The notes below the pieces were generated by a model, which was given only the letters and a program-made list of their open reading frames with translations, searched no databases and was not told the origin of the DNA. From Actinomyces sp. UMB0138 (GTDB lineage Bacteria > Bacillota > Negativicutes > Veillonellales > Veillonellaceae), in NCBI RefSeq assembly GCF_002849225.1, contig NZ_PKMC01000001.1, forward strand, positions 173,932 to 237,931: a stretch of DNA of 64,000 nucleotides, in the 5' to 3' direction. The position numbers and the translations under genes are program-made. How positions within the stretch are numbered: position 1 is the first letter of the stretch; each line of letters starts with the position of its first letter. Positions 63,072 to 64,000 of the stretch are shown piece by piece.

Positions 63072-64000
63072 CTAGTCGATAGCTACTTCGTACTTCATAG
63101 TGTGCGATTTGCCTGGCTTCAGTCGGAGCGCATCATCAAGCGCGTTTGCTGCCTCCACACAAACAAAGTTCCTCCACTCGGAACCCTTAATGTCAGCAAA
63201 CTCCTTTGCGCGTTTGCCGCCAGGATTCCAGATAACTATGTTCGAAGCACCATCAGTGCGAATTTGCAGTTGCGACGTGCCGTCTTTCACCGTCACCGGG
63301 CCGGAACCAAGGTAGATGCGATCCATTTCGCCCCCGAATCGAATCTCGGACTTGCTGGACCTAGTGCCTTCCTTCCCGGGAACCTTATCTACATATTTCA
63401 CTTTCTGTAGGCCGTCGATACGAATCTTCTCAATATCGGACACCTTCAGGTATGTGTGCAGAGCATTCTCGAAATCCACCGCTTTCTTACCTTCATTGGT
63501 AACAGTCAGCTGTAGCCGCAACTTGTTTCCAAACGACACCTCATAGGTGGCAGAAAGGTCGGCCCAAAGGCCATTTTCGGTTGCCAACGCTCCCTTGGGA
63601 AGCGCCCACTTGGCAATCACCCTTCCTCCGTCTTGGTGCTGGCCCACAAACTGCCAGCTTTGGGATCGTGCAAGACCATGTTTAGGCGTCTGTTTGCCAT
63701 CGACGCCATTACCGAACCAGGGCAGACAGATAGGCACGCCGCCGCGGGTAGGATCGCCGTGTTTAGGCGCCTTACTGGATAGCCAGAGCCGTTCAGTACC
63801 GTCCGGCTTCCAAGAAGTAACTTGTGCGCCGAAGTCGTAGGCGGCGCCGTGGGCATTCTTCCCATCAAATTTCCGCGTCACCGTCGCGGCGTCGGCATCG
63901 GGGTTTAGCTCAGCGACTTTCGCTTTGAAGTCGGCCTCTTCCCGCGACCTCTTCGGCTCTTTCTCTGCCTTTTCGTTCTCGTAGTCCTCGAGCTGCTCGG
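63072..64000 (-). CDS. D-hexose-6-phosphate mutarotase (YeaD-like), 5' end outside the window
   Basis: The galactose-mutarotase fold spans about 260 residues: 'AAYDFGAQVTSWKPDGTERLWLSS', 'RGGVPICLPWFGNG', 'KHGLARSQSWQFV' (catalytic His), 'ENALHTYLKVSDIEKIRI' and 'FVCVEAANALDDAL' (catalytic Glu). It interconverts alpha and beta anomers of glucose-6-phosphate, next to pgi. A GTG at 63,881 could start it, but the frame is open to the window edge and codes a charged stretch ('RSREEADFKAKVAELNPDAD') before it, so an N-terminal extension or the true start probably lies outside. Confidence 0.88.
   Translation of the reverse strand, partial: EQLEDYENEKAEKEPKRSREEADFKAKVAELNPDADAATVTRKFDGKNAHGAAYDFGAQVTSWKPDGTERLWLSSKAPKHGDPTRGGVPICLPWFGNGVDGKQTPKHGLARSQSWQFVGQHQDGGRVIAKWALPKGALATENGLWADLSATYEVSFGNKLRLQLTVTNEGKKAVDFENALHTYLKVSDIEKIRIDGLQKVKYVDKVPGKEGTRSSKSEIRFGGEMDRIYLGSGPVTVKDGTSQLQIRTDGASNIVIWNPGGKRAKEFADIKGSEWRNFVCVEAANALDDALRLKPGKSHTMKYEVAID

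Overview
The window looks like the chromosome of a high-GC Gram-positive bacterium, most likely of the family Actinomycetaceae. The evidence is an actinobacterial gene order (rplM-rpsI-glmM-coaA-glmS-nnr-alr-tsaE-tsaB-rimI ... tsaD-methyltransferase-groES-whiB-guaB), a WhiB protein, an orphan WXG100 protein, a GroEL with CIRCE operators that is not linked to groES, and frequent GTG starts. By eye the GC content is in the mid-fifties percent. The genus cannot be fixed from the sequence alone.

Layout. (1) 1-14,809 is the right-hand part of a siphovirus-type prophage: head-tail connector, tail completion, major tail protein, a tail-assembly chaperone pair joined by a likely -1 frameshift, tape measure, distal tail protein, tail-tip protein/fibre, two holin-like proteins, an amidase endolysin with two CW_7 repeats, then an HTH/zinc-ribbon protein, a small acidic protein and two tandem large serine recombinases. 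One gene on the opposite strand (2,297-2,824) interrupts the tail operon and looks like a moron (cargo gene). (2) 14,810-18,366 is a PadR-regulated ABC-transporter operon between two diverged copies of a non-coding repeat; the right copy abuts a tRNA-Thr gene. (3) 18,430-29,418 holds a DsbA-like thioredoxin, a Ser/Thr kinase, an MsmK/UgpC-type ATPase, ung, a LytR_C protein, groEL, a WXG100 protein, an HD-like protein with a changed HD motif, and a two-component system. (4) 29,622-35,595 holds two bacterial PH-domain membrane proteins, a DUF2520 protein, panC and a GH42 beta-galactosidase. (5) 35,614-55,680 is a housekeeping block for ribosomal proteins, amino-sugar and CoA synthesis, NAD(P)HX repair, alanine racemase and t6A tRNA modification, with sdhCAB lying between rimI and tsaD, then groES, whiB and guaB. 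(6) 55,856-64,000 holds a DEDDh exonuclease, a Cys-rich membrane-anchored protein, a DUF559-like nuclease, and a glycolytic group: a two-domain eukaryotic-like phosphofructokinase, glucose-6-phosphate isomerase and a hexose-6-phosphate mutarotase cut by the window edge.

The most striking feature is not a gene. An imperfectly palindromic 14-mer, AGTGAACGTACACT, occurs 26 times exactly by my reading between 29,517 and 63,004, and not once in the first 29.5 kb, which includes the prophage. It lies mostly between genes, as phased tandem arrays or as inverted pairs that form perfect 20-23 bp hairpins, but also inside the coding regions of rimI, pfk, pgi and alr. Its density, hairpin pairing, tolerance inside genes and absence from the prophage resemble DNA uptake sequences of Neisseria and Pasteurellaceae. 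A cooperative DNA-binding protein is the main alternative.
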